Assembly (NCBI RefSeq): GCF_008365405.1
Contig: NZ_QOKV01000006.1
Location: 62,001-126,000 of the forward strand
DNA length: 64,000 nucleotides
Source of the DNA: Azospirillum brasilense
GTDB lineage: Bacteria; Pseudomonadota; Alphaproteobacteria; Azospirillales; Azospirillaceae
Reading direction: 5' to 3'
In this document: positions 51,907 through 63,814 of the stretch, piece after piece
How positions within the stretch are numbered: position 1 is the stretch's first letter
How the letters are laid out: every line of letters begins with the position of its first letter
Program-made: the position numbers and the translations under genes
The notes under the pieces: model-generated
Told to the model about the DNA's origin: nothing
The model's input: the letters and a program-made list of their open reading frames with translations, nothing else
Database searches by the model: none

Positions 51907-52863
51907 ATGACCGTGGCCGATCACCCCGAGAAGCTTCGCCATCCCGAAAAGGCCCACAAGCCCGACAACCCGATCCAGCGCAAACCGGGCTGGATTCGCG
52001 TCAAGGCGCCGACCAGCCAGGAATACAACGAGACGCGCAACCTGATGCGCGGGCTCAAGCTCAACACCGTGTGCGAAGAGGCGGCCTGCCCGAACATCGG
52101 GGAGTGCTGGAAGCACAAGCACGCGACCTTCATGATCCTCGGCGCCGTCTGCACCCGCGGCTGCGCCTTCTGCAACGTCGGCACCGGCCGCCCCGACCAG
52201 CTCGACCCGCACGAGCCGGACAATGTGGCGGAGGCGGTGGCCCAGCTGAAGCTCAGCCATGTCGTTGTGACCTCGGTGGACCGCGACGATCTGGAGGACG
52301 GCGGGGCGGAGCATTTCGCCCGGACCATCCGCGCCATCCGCGCGGCGTCGCCGGACACCACCATCGAGATCCTGACCCCCGATTTCCAGAAGAAGAAGGG
52401 TGCGGTGGAGGTGGTGGTCGAGGCGAAGCCCGACGTCTTCAACCACAATCTGGAAACCGCCCCTCGCCTCTACCCGACGATCCGTCCGGGTGCGCGCTAT
52501 TTCACCTCGCTGCAGCTGCTGGCGCGGGTGAAGGAGCTGGACCCGTCGATGTTCACTAAGTCCGGCGTGATGGTCGGGCTGGGCGAGACGCGCGAGGAGG
52601 TCGGGCAGGTGATGGACGATCTGCGCGCCGCCGATGTTGACTTCATGACGATCGGCCAGTACCTCCAGCCGACGCCCAAGCACGCGGCGGTGGACCGGTT
52701 CGTGACTCCGGAAGAATTCCAGAGCTACGCAACACTTGGCCGCGGCAAGGGTTTCCTGATGGTGGCCTCGACGCCGCTGACCCGCTCCAGCTATCACGCG
52801 GGGGCGGACTTCGCGATGCTGCGCGAGGCTCGCCTCCGCAAGCTCGCGGCAGCGGTGGGCTGA
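51907..52863 (+). CDS. lipA: Lipoyl synthase
   Basis: This 318-aa radical-SAM enzyme inserts sulfur into octanoyl groups on lipoyl domains, including those of PdhB and PdhC encoded upstream. The N-terminal auxiliary-cluster Cys set is [12 protein letters not shown], and the radical-SAM cluster is [11 protein letters not shown] 51907 is chosen at the normal family start. The longer frame to 51772 has no recognisable sequence. A 12-bp direct repeat CCTTGCGCCGTC occurs twice shortly upstream (about 51820-51845). Confidence 0.96.
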   Translation: MTVADHPEKLRHPEKAHKPDNPIQRKPGWIRVKAPTSQEYNETRNLMRGLKLNTVCEEAACPNIGECWKHKHATFMILGAVCTRGCAFCNVGTGRPDQLDPHEPDNVAEAVAQLKLSHVVVTSVDRDDLEDGGAEHFARTIRAIRAASPDTTIEILTPDFQKKKGAVEVVVEAKPDVFNHNLETAPRLYPTIRPGARYFTSLQLLARVKELDPSMFTKSGVMVGLGETREEVGQVMDDLRAADVDFMTIGQYLQPTPKHAAVDRFVTPEEFQSYATLGRGKGFLMVASTPLTRSSYHAGADFAMLREARLRKLAAAVG

Positions 52864-52892
52864 GAGGCGGCCGAAAGAGAAACGGAGCGGGT

Positions 52893-53360
52893 ATGCCGAC
52901 GCACGCGGAAAAGAAGGTTCTTCCCTACACGCCGGAGCAGATGTACCGGCTGGTCGCCGATGTGGAGAAGTACCCGGAGTTCCTGCCCTGGTGCCTCGCT
53001 GCCCGCATCCGCCGCCGCGAAGGCGACGTGATGTTCGCGGACCTCGTCATCGGCTTCAAGATGGTCCGCGAACGCTTCACCTCGCGCGTGGAACTGGACG
53101 AGGCGAACCGCCGCATCAATGTCCAGTACACCGAGGGGCCGTTCCAGTACCTGAACAACCACTGGATCTTCACCCCGCACGAGGGCGGTGTCTGCGTGGA
53201 TTTCTACGTGGACTTCGAGTTCCGCTCGAAGATGCTGCAGAAGATCATGGGCGTGCTGTTCAACGAGGCGGTGCGCCGGATGGTGCAGGCCTTCGAGACC
53301 CGCGCCAACCAGCTCTACGGTGCCGGCGCCGCCCGGCCCGCCGCGGCGCGGACCGCCTGA
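52893..53360 (+). CDS. RatA/COQ10-type START-domain protein
   Basis: The 155-aa protein has the START fold of the COQ10/RatA family (MYRLVADVEKYPEFLPWC, then RVELDEANRRINVQYTEGPFQYL). Eukaryotic COQ10 is a ubiquinone chaperone, and E. coli RatA was described as a 50S-binding toxin. Which role applies here is open; a quinone role seems likely in alphaproteobacteria. It is 29 bp after lipA, so possibly the same transcript. Confidence 0.85.
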   Translation: MPTHAEKKVLPYTPEQMYRLVADVEKYPEFLPWCLAARIRRREGDVMFADLVIGFKMVRERFTSRVELDEANRRINVQYTEGPFQYLNNHWIFTPHEGGVCVDFYVDFEFRSKMLQKIMGVLFNEAVRRMVQAFETRANQLYGAGAARPAAARTA

Positions 53361-53371
53361 GACCAGCCCCC

Positions 53372-53875
53372 TCAGCGAATCGCGGTTTCCGGGCGGGCCG
53401 TTCGCAGCCGCTCCAGCGCGGTCTGAACGGTCGCCAGCCGCACTGCTTCGCGGTCGCCGGGGAAGGTGTATTCCTTGTGCTTGGCGGTTCCGCGGCGGAC
53501 GGCCGTGGCGATGTAGACGCGCCCCACCGGCTTTTCCGGCGTTCCGCCGCCGGGACCGGCGACTCCGGTCACCGCCACCGTCACGTCGGCCTTCGACTTG
53601 GCCAGGGCGCCCACCGCCATCGCCACCGCCACCTCCGGGCTGACCGCGCCGTGGGCGTAGATCAGGCTGGGCGGCACGCCGAGCATTTCGGACTTGGCGA
53701 CGTTGGAGTAGGTGACGAAGCCGCGATCCACCACCTTGGACGACCCCGCAATGTCGGTCAGAGCCCCGGCGATGAGGCCGCCCGTGCAGGATTCGGCGGT
53801 CGCCAGGGTGTAGCCGGCCAGTTCGTACTCGGCGAGCAGCTTGGCGGCGAGTTCGCGGATGTGATCGGGAAACAT
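53372..53875 (-). CDS. CinA-family nicotinamide-nucleotide amidohydrolase (PncC type)
   Basis: This 167-aa C-terminal-CinA-type enzyme deamidates nicotinamide mononucleotide in NAD recycling. The family blocks are LATAESCTGGLIAGALTDIAGSS, YSNVAKSEMLGV and VTGVAGPGGGTPEKPVG. The N-terminal MoCF-like domain of full CinA is absent, as in E. coli PncC. ATG 53875 has AAGGGA at proper spacing. It lies downstream of ispDF on the same strand with a repeat in between. Confidence 0.9.
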   Translation of the reverse strand: MFPDHIRELAAKLLAEYELAGYTLATAESCTGGLIAGALTDIAGSSKVVDRGFVTYSNVAKSEMLGVPPSLIYAHGAVSPEVAVAMAVGALAKSKADVTVAVTGVAGPGGGTPEKPVGRVYIATAVRRGTAKHKEYTFPGDREAVRLATVQTALERLRTARPETAIR

Positions 53876-53893
53876 GCGGGTCCCTTTCGTCGT

Positions 53894-53922
53894 GCAAAAT
53901 CCCCCCTCCCCAGAAGAGAGAG
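53894..53922. repeat. Degraded CCCTCTCC-type repeat
   Basis: A CCCCCCTCCCC stretch faces AGAGAGAGGG across a few bases between cinA and ispDF. It is a decayed relative of the perfect hairpin at 19089-19110. Confidence 0.4.
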
Positions 53923-53934
53923 GGTTAAGAACAC

Positions 53935-55119
53935 CTATCCCGGCAGGCGGACCGTCGTCACCGCCTGCGCCGCGATGCCCTCGCCGCGCCCGGTGAAGCC
54001 CAGCCGCTCCGTCGTCGTCGCCTTCACGCTGACCCGGTCCACCGGTATGCCCAAAATTTCGGCAACGCGTGCGGTCATCGCCTCGCGGTGCGGGCCAACC
54101 TTCGGGCGCTCGCAGATGATCGTCACGTCGACGTGGGCGATCCGCCCGCCGCGCGCCGTCACCAGTTCCGCCGCGTGTTTCAGGAACAGCGCGCTGTCGG
54201 CGCCGCGCCATTGCGGGTCGCTGGGCGGGAAATGGCTGCCGATGTCCCCGGCGCAGAGCGCGCCCAGGATGGCATCGGTCAGCGCGTGCAGCCCGACGTC
54301 GGCGTCCGAATGGCCGTCCAGCCGGTGCGTGTGCGGAACCCGCACGCCGCAGAGCGTGACGTGATCGCCCTCGGCGAAGCGGTGCACGTCGAAGCCCGAG
54401 CCGGTCCGGATGTCGGACAGGGCGGAGTCGAGCGCGCGGGTGGCGCGGGTCAGGTCGTCGGGGGTGGTCACCTTGAAATTCTCCTCCCTGGCGGGCACCA
54501 GCGCGACCGGCAGCCCGGCGCGTTCGGCGACCGCCGCGTCGTCAGTCAGCTCCAGCCCGGCGGCGGCGCGGTGCGCGGCCAGAATCTCGGGAAAACGGAA
54601 GCCCTGCGGGGTCTGGGCGCGCCACAGGCCGCTGCGGTCCACCGTGCCGGCCACCAGCCCATCCTCGCCGCGCTTCAGCGTGTCGGCGACCGGAACGGCG
54701 GCCAGCGCCGCAGGGTGGGTGTCCAGCGCCGCGATCACGGCGTCGATGGTGTCGGAATCGATCAGCGGGCGGGCCGCGTCGTGGATCAGCACGCAGTCCG
54801 GGGCCGAGTCGGCCAACGCCTCCAGCCCGTTGCGGACCGAATCCTGGCGGGACGCCCCGCCGGTCACCGGCTCGGGCAGGTCCAGCCCCGCGACCGCCGC
54901 ATCGTAGAGATCGCGAAACGCGGGATTGATGACCACGCGCACCGCGCTCACCTTGGGATGGCGCCGAAAGGCCTCGACCGTGCGGCGCAGAACGGACTGG
55001 CCGGCGAGATCGAGATACTGCTTGGGCCGCTCGGCGCCGAACCGCTGGCCGCTTCCGGCGGCGACGATCAGCGCGATACAGGAAGACGCGTTCAAGGAAG
55101 ACGCGTTTAAGGAAGACAT
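53935..55119 (-). CDS. ispDF: Bifunctional IspD/IspF isoprenoid enzyme
   Basis: The 394-aa fusion performs two steps of the MEP pathway. Residues ~14-230 are the cytidylyltransferase IspD ([28 protein letters not shown]). Residues ~236-394 are the cyclodiphosphate synthase IspF ([42 protein letters not shown]). The fusion is typical of alphaproteobacteria. The first codons are a tandem copy ([13 protein letters not shown]) from a 15-bp DNA duplication at the start. Confidence 0.96.
   Translation of the reverse strand: MSSLNASSLNASSCIALIVAAGSGQRFGAERPKQYLDLAGQSVLRRTVEAFRRHPKVSAVRVVINPAFRDLYDAAVAGLDLPEPVTGGASRQDSVRNGLEALADSAPDCVLIHDAARPLIDSDTIDAVIAALDTHPAALAAVPVADTLKRGEDGLVAGTVDRSGLWRAQTPQGFRFPEILAAHRAAAGLELTDDAAVAERAGLPVALVPAREENFKVTTPDDLTRATRALDSALSDIRTGSGFDVHRFAEGDHVTLCGVRVPHTHRLDGHSDADVGLHALTDAILGALCAGDIGSHFPPSDPQWRGADSALFLKHAAELVTARGGRIAHVDVTIICERPKVGPHREAMTARVAEILGIPVDRVSVKATTTERLGFTGRGEGIAAQAVTTVRLPG
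55081..55119 (-). repeat. 15-bp tandem repeat at the ispDF start
   Basis: Two 15-bp units (55081-55095 and 55096-55110) and a third partial unit (55111-55119) differ at one base. They encode the repeated SSLNA at the N-terminus. Copy-number change would stay in frame. Confidence 0.8.
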
Positions 55120-55302
55120 GGGGCGTTTCCCCGCCGTTTGGGCTATGGTATCCGCGCTTGACGGGCCGTCCGCGTGACGCTTACGTCATGGCGGCCGGAC
55201 GCAGCGGAGCCTAGCCGCTCACCGGCGTTCCGCCAAGAGCTTCAGAGACTTGATCGCCAGCGACTTTGGGTTTCCGCAGAGGGAAGGGCACGGGTCCGCC
55301 GC

Positions 55303-56118
55303 ATGTCGCAGAACATCGTCTACAGCCTGACCGCGCTGATGGCGCTGCTGCCGGCGTCCCTCTACCCCTATCACCGGATCGCGGGGCAGGGGGCGGACGG
55401 GCGGTCCGCCTATTTCTGGGGCGCCCTGGCGCTGGGCTTCGCTGGACCGGCGGCCTGGGCGCTGACCCAGGTGGCGGGACGCTGGCACACCGGCCTGTCC
55501 ACCGCGCTGTGGATCACCATCGCCGCCTGCATGCTGCTGTTCATGGCAATGAGCGCGCTGACCCGATCGGCGTGGCGGCTGTCGCCGCTGCTGCTGCCCT
55601 ACCTGCTGACCGTCGGCGCCTTCGCGACGCTGGCCCAGCAGGCCCCAGCGCCGGTGCTGCGTGGCGGGGCTCCGGGCATCTGGATCGACCTGCACATCGC
55701 CGTTTCGGTCATCACCTACGCGCTGCTGACCATGTCCGCCGTGGCGTCGCTCGCCGCCTTCCTTCAGGAGCGGGCGCTGAAGTCGAAACGGCCGACGCCG
55801 CTGACCCGTTTCCTGCCTCCGGTGGCGGAAAGCGAGCGGATGCAGCTCCACCTTCTCGCCGCGTCGGAAGCGGTCCTGGGGGCTGGTCTCGCCACGGGAA
55901 TGGCGGTGCTCTATTACGAAACCGGCGCGCTGTTGCGCGCCGACCACAAGACGCTGCTGTCGGTTGCCAGCTTCGTCGTCATCGGCGGGTTGCTGCTCGC
56001 CCACGCCCGCACCGGCGTGCGCGGGCGGATGGCCGCGCGTCTCGTGCTGATCGCCTATCTGCTGCTGACCCTCGCCTATCCGGGCGTCAAGTTCGTCACC
56101 GACGTCCTGCTCGGCTAG
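55303..56118 (+). CDS. CcsA/YpjD-like cytochrome assembly membrane protein
   Basis: This 271-aa integral membrane protein has about eight hydrophobic segments. The central block WIDLHIAVSVITYALLTMSAVAS and the shape of the following helices match the CcsA/CcmC-type cytochrome c assembly fold, and E. coli YpjD in particular. His in DLHIAVS is the likely haem-handling residue. The exact role of YpjD is unknown. ATG 55303 is preferred over 55174, which lies before an arginine-rich stretch. Divergent from ispDF. Confidence 0.75.
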   Translation: MSQNIVYSLTALMALLPASLYPYHRIAGQGADGRSAYFWGALALGFAGPAAWALTQVAGRWHTGLSTALWITIAACMLLFMAMSALTRSAWRLSPLLLPYLLTVGAFATLAQQAPAPVLRGGAPGIWIDLHIAVSVITYALLTMSAVASLAAFLQERALKSKRPTPLTRFLPPVAESERMQLHLLAASEAVLGAGLATGMAVLYYETGALLRADHKTLLSVASFVVIGGLLLAHARTGVRGRMAARLVLIAYLLLTLAYPGVKFVTDVLLG

Positions 56119-56154
56119 CTGCTGCGCATGACGGCCACCGTGGCGCTCGCGGTA

Positions 56155-56235
56155 TGTGCACTTGCAACATGCCGAAACGCTGTGCTACTGTGCACAAATT
56201 CTCATCATATCGCAGATGTGCCCATCATGTGGGCA
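56155..56235 (+). promoter_or_regulatory. Repeat and hairpin in the nifR3 leader
   Basis: Two TGTGCAC boxes (56155-56161 and 56189-56195), each holding the palindrome GTGCAC, are 34 bp apart. A hairpin TGCCCA/TGGGCA (56219-56224 with 56230-56235) ends at the AGGTGA ribosome site of nifR3. A TTGCAA (56162-56167) could be a -35, but no strong -10 follows. Confidence 0.4.
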
Positions 56236-56242
56236 GGTGAAC

Positions 56243-57229
56243 ATGGCCATTCAGATCGGCACCATCTCGCTTGAGGGTCCGGTGATCCTCGCCCCTATGT
56301 CCGGCGTCACCGACCTGCCGTTCCGGCGGCTGGTGAAGCAGTCGGGCTGCGGACTGGTCGTGTCCGAGATGGTCGCGAGCCAAGCGATGATCCGCGAGAA
56401 CCGGCAGACGCTGCGCATGGTCGAGTGCGAGCCGGAGCAGTTCCCCATGGCGGTCCAACTCGCCGGCTGCGAGCCTGACGTGATGGCCGAGGCGGCGAAG
56501 CTGAACGAGGACCGCGGGGCGGCCGTCATCGACATCAATTTCGGCTGCCCGGTGAAGAAGGTGGTCAACGGCCACGCCGGCTCCTCCCTGATGCGCGACG
56601 AGGTGCTCGCCGCCCGCATCCTGGAGGCCACGGCAAAGGCGGTCTCGATCCCGGTGACGCTGAAGATGCGCAAGGGGTGGGACGACAGCAGCCTCAACGC
56701 GCCCCGTCTGGCGCGCATCGCCGAGGAGTGCGGGATCAAGCTGGTCACCGTCCACGGCCGCACCCGCGAGCAGTTCTACAACGGCACCGCCGACTGGTCC
56801 TTCGTCCGCTCCGTGAAGGAGGCGGTGTCGATCCCGGTGGTGGTCAACGGCGACATCACCTCCTTCGACGCCGTGGACCGGGCGCTCGCCGAGTCCGGTG
56901 CTGACGGGGTGATGATCGGGCGCGGCGCCTACGGGCGGCCGTGGTTCCCCGCCCAGGTGATGCATTACATCCGCACCGGCGAGCGGTTGCCTGACCCGCC
57001 GCTCCACGAGCAGCTCGACACGCTGCTGGAGCATTACGACGCCATGCTGACCCATTACGGCGTCGAGGGCGGGCTGCGTGTCGCCCGCAAGCACATCTCC
57101 TGGTACTCCACGGGCCTGCGCGACTCCGCCGAATTCCGGTCGGAGGTCAACCGCATGTCCGATCCCGAACGAGTGCGCGGCTTCATCCGCGACTTCTACG
57201 CCCCGGCGATCGAAAGGATGGCTGCCTGA
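56243..57229 (+). CDS. dusB: tRNA-dihydrouridine synthase, NifR3 family
   Basis: This 328-aa flavoprotein reduces uridine in tRNA. It has the TIM-barrel start [17 protein letters not shown], the active-site Cys in [10 protein letters not shown], the FMN/phosphate region [15 protein letters not shown] and [16 protein letters not shown]. Traditionally named nifR3, it forms the first gene of the nifR3-ntrB-ntrC transcript in azospirilla. AGGTGA precedes ATG 56243. It overlaps ntrB by one base. Confidence 0.95.
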   Translation: MAIQIGTISLEGPVILAPMSGVTDLPFRRLVKQSGCGLVVSEMVASQAMIRENRQTLRMVECEPEQFPMAVQLAGCEPDVMAEAAKLNEDRGAAVIDINFGCPVKKVVNGHAGSSLMRDEVLAARILEATAKAVSIPVTLKMRKGWDDSSLNAPRLARIAEECGIKLVTVHGRTREQFYNGTADWSFVRSVKEAVSIPVVVNGDITSFDAVDRALAESGADGVMIGRGAYGRPWFPAQVMHYIRTGERLPDPPLHEQLDTLLEHYDAMLTHYGVEGGLRVARKHISWYSTGLRDSAEFRSEVNRMSDPERVRGFIRDFYAPAIERMAA

Positions 57230-58427
57230 TGGCCCGTGCATCTGCCGCTGCTCCATTGCCCCGCCGCCAAGCGCGGCCCCGTGCGCCCTCCGGTTCCTAT
57301 CGCCCCGTCCGCCCCTGCATCGATCCGTCCGTCATGCTGAACGCTCTTCCGGACCCCGTTCTGGTCGTCGATGGCGCCGGCGACATCCGCTACGTGAATC
57401 TGGAGGCGCAGGAGTTCTTCGGCCTGTCCGCCGCCATGATGGAAGGCATGCCTCTGGCGGAGCTTTTGCCGCCCAACAGCCCGGTCAGCCAGCTGATCGA
57501 GCAGGTTCAGCAGGGCCGCCACCGCGCCTCCCAGGAAGGGGTCGTCATCGACACGCCGCGCATCGGCCCGCACCACGTCACCGTGCGGGTGACCGCCCTG
57601 GGCGAGCCCGCCGACCATGTGCTGCTGACGGTCAACGAGCGCACGCTGGCCCGCAAGATCGACAACTCCCTGACCCACCGCAACGCCGCCCGCTCGGTCA
57701 CCGCCATGGCGTCGATGCTCGGGCACGAGGTCAAGAACCCGCTGTCGGGCATCCGTGGCGCCGCCCAGTTGCTGGAGGAGAACTGCAGCGAGTCCGACCG
57801 CGTGCTGACCCGGCTGATCTGCGACGAGGCCGACCGCATCGTCGCCCTGGTCAACCGGATGGAGGTTTTCTCCGACCAGCGCCCGCTGGAGCGCGACGCG
57901 GTGAACATCCACACCGTTCTGGAGCATGTCCGCAAGGTCGCCCAGAGCGGCTTCGCCCGGAACATCCGCTTCGTCGAGCGCTACGACCCGTCGCTGCCTC
58001 CGGTTTATGGCAACCGCGACCAGCTCATCCAGATTTTCCTCAACCTGATTAAAAATGCGGCAGAAGCTGCACCGGAATCGGGCGGCGAGATCATTCTCAG
58101 CACATCTTATCAGCACGGCGTCCGCATGGCCTTGCCCGGAGGCGACACCCGGCTGCACCTGCCGTTGCTGGTGTCCGTTCAGGATAATGGGGACGGCATA
58201 CCCGACGACCTGCGCTCCAACCTGTTCGATGCCTTCATCACGACGAAGGTCAATGGGACTGGCCTAGGGCTTGCATTGGTAGCCAAAATCGTCGGCGACC
58301 ACGGCGGCGTCATCGAATTTGACAGCCAGCCCCGCCGCACCGTCTTCAAGGTCTCGCTACCCATGTTCGATGAAGCGCAGATGAGCGGCGATCCTGCACC
58401 GGCCAGAGGCATCCGAGGGGCCATCGG

Positions 58428-58431
<4 letters not shown>
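57229..58431 (+). CDS. ntrB: Nitrogen regulation sensor kinase NtrB
   Basis: This 400-aa cytosolic histidine kinase/phosphatase phosphorylates NtrC under nitrogen limitation under control of PII. A PAS domain (~34-140) precedes the H-box [13 protein letters not shown], followed by the N-box NLIKNAAEA and the G-boxes DNGDGIPDD and GTGLGLALV. The N-terminus is Arg/Pro-rich. It overlaps dusB by 1 bp and ntrC by 4 bp. Confidence 0.96.
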
Positions 58432-59873
<1,442 letters not shown>

Positions 59874-59875
59874 TC

Positions 59876-60055
59876 CGACGCCCGGCGGTTCGGCCGGGCG
59901 TCGCCGCAATCCCACAGCGTGGTGTTTTTGCGACAGGCTTCCGGTGCCTCTGCCATTCGCAATGCTCCTTAGGGACTGTGCGAAAGGCAGAGGGGTTGCC
60001 GCTTGGCAGGACGGCAACAGCTCGTGTATCATTCTGGCAACAGACTGGTTGCCGG
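59876..60055 (+). promoter_or_regulatory. Four consecutive hairpins between ntrC and ntrY
   Basis: H1 is a perfect 11-bp stem (59876-59886 with 59893-59903) that starts 3 nt after the ntrC stop. H2 is a 14-pair stem with one A/A mismatch (59947-59961 with 59979-59993) and a 17-nt loop. H3 is GTTGCCG/CGGCAAC (59995-60001 with 60012-60018). H4 is CTGGCAAC/GTTGCCGG (60034-60041 with 60048-60055) and ends 4 nt before ATG 60060. The GTTGCC and GGCAAC arms of H3 and H4 can swap partners. No classic U-run terminator is seen. Confidence 0.6.
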
Positions 60056-60059
60056 ATTG

Positions 60060-62381
60060 ATGTCGCCCACACCTCCTGAAACCGCCACGCCGCTTTGGCA
60101 ACAGTTCCTTCGCTGGGCAACCCGGGTCGGGTTGGCGAAGCGGCTTGCCTTTGCGCTGTCGTTGGCCGCTCTGGTGGCGGGCTTCGCGACCTACACGGCG
60201 CTGACGGAGAGCGCGCCCTTCGGGGAAACCAACCCGCGCACCGTCACGTGGCTGCTGACCCTCGATCTGGCGCTCCTGCTTCTTCTCGGCGTGCTGATCG
60301 CGCGGCGCATCGTCTATCTGTGGATCGGACGGCGCCGCGGTCTGGCCGGGTCGCAGATGCATGTGCGTCTGGTCGCGGTGTTCAGTCTTCTCGCCGTCGC
60401 CCCGGCCATCATCATGGCCATCTTCTCCACGGTCTTCTTCTATGTCGGCGTGCAGTCCTGGTTCAGCGAGCGGGTGCGCACGGCGGTGAACGAATCGCTG
60501 GCGGTCGCCAGCGCCTATCTCCACGAGCACCAGCAGAACATCCGCGCCGACGCGCTCGCCATGGCGAACGACCTGAACCAGGAGGCGGCGCGTCTCGCCA
60601 GCGACCCGGAGCGGTTCGAGCAGGTGGTCGCCACCCAGGCGATGCTGCGCGCCCTGTCGGAGGCCATCGTCTTCAACGGGACGACCGGCGCCATCGTCGC
60701 GCGCTCCGGCTACACCTTTGCGCTCGAGTTCGACCCGATCCCCGATGACAAGCTCGCCACTGCCCGCCGCGGCGAGGTGGCGATGATCGTCAGCGAGAAC
60801 GACGACCGCGTGCGCGCCCTGGTCCGGCTCGACCGCTTCGCCGACACCTATCTCTATGTCGGCCGCATGGTCGAGCCGCGCGTGCTCTCCCACATGGCCT
60901 CTGCGGAAGGGGCGGTGCGGGAATTCGGAGCGCTGGAAAGCCAGCGCGGCAGCCTGCAGATCACCTTCACCCTGATCTTCCTCGTGGTCGCCCTGCTGTT
61001 GCTGCTGGCGGCGGTATGGGCGGGGCTGATCTTCGCGACGCGGCTGGCGCGGCCGATCAGCGCCCTGATCGGTGCCGCGGAGCGGGTGCGCGCCGGCGAT
61101 CTGACCGTGCGGGTGACCGAGCCGCCTGCCGAGGACGAGCTTGGCCTGCTGTCGCGCGCCTTCAACCGCATGACGACGGAGATCGAAAGCCAGCGGCACG
61201 AGCTTCTCTCGGCCAACCGCCTGATCGACGAGCGCCGCCGCTTTACGGAAACGGTGCTGGGCGGCGTGTCGGCAGGCGTCATCGGGTTGAACGCCGAAGG
61301 GCGCATCACCCTGCCCAACTTCTCGGCCGCGCGCCTTCTCGGCGTCGAGGACGCGGAAAGCCTGATCGGGATGAAGCTGGCCGAACTGTCGCCGGAGATG
61401 GGGGAGCTTCTGGACCACGCTCCGGGCCGACCCGGCCGGGTGGTGCAGGACCAGATCCAGATCCGCCGTCCCGGCACGACGCCGCTGACCCTGCTCGTCC
61501 GCATCTCCACCGAAGGGCGGGGCAGCGGGGAAATCCGCGGCTATGTCGTCACCTTCGACGACATCACCGAACTGGTCTCCGCCCAGCGCAAGGCCGCCTG
61601 GGCCGATGTCGCCCGCCGCATCGCCCACGAGATCAAGAACCCGCTGACGCCGATCCAGCTCTCCGCCGAACGGCTGCGCCGCAAGTACCTGAAGGAGATC
61701 ACCAGCGACACCGAAGTCTTCACCATGTGCACGGACACGATCGTCCGTCAGGTGGATGACATCCGGCGCATGGTGGACGAGTTCTCGGCCTTCGCGCGCA
61801 TGCCGCAGCCGGTGATGAAGCCCTGCAATCTCAACGACCTCGTCCGGCAGGCGGTGTTCCTGCAATCCAGCGCGCACGCCGGGAAGATCAAGTTCGACAT
61901 GGGGCTTCCCCAGGGGCCGCTGACCGTGCCCTGCGACAGCCGGCAGATCAGCCAGGCGCTGACCAACCTGCTGCAGAACGCCGCGGACGCCATCGAAGGG
62001 CGCCCGCCGCCTGCCGAGGGTATGGAACTGCCGCCCGGCCACGTGTCCATCCGGGTCGAGGCCGATGCCGAGCGCATCGCCGTGATCGTCGAGGACAATG
62101 GCAAGGGTCTGCCGACCGAGGAGCGCGACCGGCTGACCGAGCCCTACGTGACGACGCGCGCCAAAGGCACGGGACTGGGGCTGGCAATCGTCAAGAAGAT
62201 CATGGAGGACCACGGCGGCGTGCTGACCCTGGAGGACCGCGAAGGCGGCGGGGCGCGCGTCGGTCTGGTCATCCCCAACACGTCCACCAGCTCCGGCACG
62301 GCCGCGGGCGACGCCTCCGGCGGCGTTGGCACGCCGGCGGAGACCGGTGAAGAGAAGAGGCACGCAGCCCATGGCGCATGA
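60060..62381 (+). CDS. ntrY: Nitrogen sensor kinase NtrY
   Basis: This 773-aa membrane histidine kinase has N-terminal transmembrane helices ([36 protein letters not shown]), a periplasmic/extracellular part, and a further TM near [21 protein letters not shown] ([18 protein letters not shown]), PAS, H-box [14 protein letters not shown] and ATPase boxes [10 protein letters not shown] and GTGLGLAIV follow. ATG 60060 is closest to the family start but has no clear ribosome site; TTG 60003 is an alternative. It overlaps ntrX by 11 bp. Confidence 0.95.
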   Translation: MSPTPPETATPLWQQFLRWATRVGLAKRLAFALSLAALVAGFATYTALTESAPFGETNPRTVTWLLTLDLALLLLLGVLIARRIVYLWIGRRRGLAGSQMHVRLVAVFSLLAVAPAIIMAIFSTVFFYVGVQSWFSERVRTAVNESLAVASAYLHEHQQNIRADALAMANDLNQEAARLASDPERFEQVVATQAMLRALSEAIVFNGTTGAIVARSGYTFALEFDPIPDDKLATARRGEVAMIVSENDDRVRALVRLDRFADTYLYVGRMVEPRVLSHMASAEGAVREFGALESQRGSLQITFTLIFLVVALLLLLAAVWAGLIFATRLARPISALIGAAERVRAGDLTVRVTEPPAEDELGLLSRAFNRMTTEIESQRHELLSANRLIDERRRFTETVLGGVSAGVIGLNAEGRITLPNFSAARLLGVEDAESLIGMKLAELSPEMGELLDHAPGRPGRVVQDQIQIRRPGTTPLTLLVRISTEGRGSGEIRGYVVTFDDITELVSAQRKAAWADVARRIAHEIKNPLTPIQLSAERLRRKYLKEITSDTEVFTMCTDTIVRQVDDIRRMVDEFSAFARMPQPVMKPCNLNDLVRQAVFLQSSAHAGKIKFDMGLPQGPLTVPCDSRQISQALTNLLQNAADAIEGRPPPAEGMELPPGHVSIRVEADAERIAVIVEDNGKGLPTEERDRLTEPYVTTRAKGTGLGLAIVKKIMEDHGGVLTLEDREGGGARVGLVIPNTSTSSGTAAGDASGGVGTPAETGEEKRHAAHGA

Positions 62382-63771
62382 CATTCTGATCGTCGATGAC
62401 GAAGCGGACATCCGGATGCTGATCGCCGGCATCCTGAACGACGAAGGCATGAAGACGCGCGAGGCCGCCGACGCCGACCAGGCGTTCGCCCAGGTTTCCG
62501 CTCGCCGACCGAGCCTCGTGGTTTTGGACATCTGGCTCCAAGGCAGCCGGCTCGACGGGCTTCAGATTCTCGAACAGCTCATGCGCGATCACCGGAATCT
62601 GCCGATCATCATGATCTCCGGCCACGGCAACATCGAGACCGCCGTTTCGGCGATCAAGATCGGCGCCTACGACTTCATCGAGAAGCCCTTCAAGGCCGAC
62701 CGGCTGCTGCTGATGGTGGATCGTGCCATCGAGGCGGCCCGGCTGAAGCGCGAGAACGAGGAGCTGAAGCTGCGGGCCGGCGGCGAGGTGGAACTGATCG
62801 GCCGGTCCACCGCCGTCAACCACGTCCGCCAGAGCATCGAGAAGGTGTCGCCTACCGGCAGCCGCGTCCTCGTGACCGGCCCCGCCGGCTCTGGCAAGGA
62901 GGTGGTGGCCCGGTTGATCCACGCGCGGTCGCGCCGGGCCGGCGGTCCCTTCGTCGGGCTGAACTGCGCCACCATGCGTCCCGACCGGCTGGAGATGGAG
63001 CTGTTTGGAACGGAAGCCGGGGTGGACGGCGGCGGGCGCAAGATCGGCACTTTCGAGCAGGCGCACGGCGGCACGCTGCTGCTCGACGAGGTCGCGGACA
63101 TGCCGTTGGAAACCCAGGGCAAGATCGTCCGCGCCCTGCAGGAGCAGGTGTTCGAGCGGGTCGGCGGCGGCCAGCGGGTCGAGGTGGACGTGCGAGTCGT
63201 CGCGACCTCCAACCGCGACCTCCAGGCGGAGATCGACCAGGGCCGCTTCCGCCAGGACCTGTTCTACCGCCTCGCCGTCGTGCCGATCCGCGTGCCCTCG
63301 CTGGCCGAGCGGCGCGAGGACATCCCGCTGCTGGCCCGCCATTTCATGCAACGCTCCGCCGAAGCCGCCGGCCTGCCGGCCCGCGACTTCGGCGAAGACG
63401 CCATGGCCGCGCTTCAGGCCTACGACTGGCCGGGCAACGTGCGGCAGCTGCGCAACGTCGTGGATTGGCTGCTCATCATGGCGCAGGGCGACCCCAAGGA
63501 GCCGATCCGCGCCGACCAGCTTCCGCCGGAGATCGGCGCCATCACCCCCACGGTCCTGAAATGGGACAAGGGTGGCGAGATCATGGGCCTGCCGCTCCGC
63601 GAGGCGCGCGAGGTGTTCGAGCGCGAGTATTTGCTGGCCCAGGTGACGCGCTTCGGCGGCAACATCTCCCGCACCGCCTCATTCGTGGGGATGGAGCGCT
63701 CCGCCCTGCACCGCAAGCTGAAATCGCTCGGCGTGCACGGCAGCGAGAAGGGCAAGCTGTTCGTGGAATGA
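62371..63771 (+). CDS. ntrX: Response regulator NtrX
   Basis: This 466-aa NtrC-family regulator is partnered with NtrY. It has a receiver domain (phospho-Asp in [14 protein letters not shown]), an AAA+ domain with Walker A GPAGSGKE, and a C-terminal Fis-type HTH ([21 protein letters not shown]). The sigma-54 contact motif GAFTGA is missing: the equivalent stretch reads [19 protein letters not shown]. It may therefore act without sigma-54. It starts within the ntrY end. Confidence 0.95.
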   Translation: MAHDILIVDDEADIRMLIAGILNDEGMKTREAADADQAFAQVSARRPSLVVLDIWLQGSRLDGLQILEQLMRDHRNLPIIMISGHGNIETAVSAIKIGAYDFIEKPFKADRLLLMVDRAIEAARLKRENEELKLRAGGEVELIGRSTAVNHVRQSIEKVSPTGSRVLVTGPAGSGKEVVARLIHARSRRAGGPFVGLNCATMRPDRLEMELFGTEAGVDGGGRKIGTFEQAHGGTLLLDEVADMPLETQGKIVRALQEQVFERVGGGQRVEVDVRVVATSNRDLQAEIDQGRFRQDLFYRLAVVPIRVPSLAERREDIPLLARHFMQRSAEAAGLPARDFGEDAMAALQAYDWPGNVRQLRNVVDWLLIMAQGDPKEPIRADQLPPEIGAITPTVLKWDKGGEIMGLPLREAREVFEREYLLAQVTRFGGNISRTASFVGMERSALHRKLKSLGVHGSEKGKLFVE

Positions 63772-63814
63772 GCGCGTCGGCGACGCCGGCAGGGCAGGGA
63801 AGGGTGCAAAGGCC

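Noticed and set aside
59904..60059. Sigma-54 promoter for ntrY
   Set aside because: GG and GC pairs occur, but not at the required 10-bp spacing in a TGGCAC-like context.
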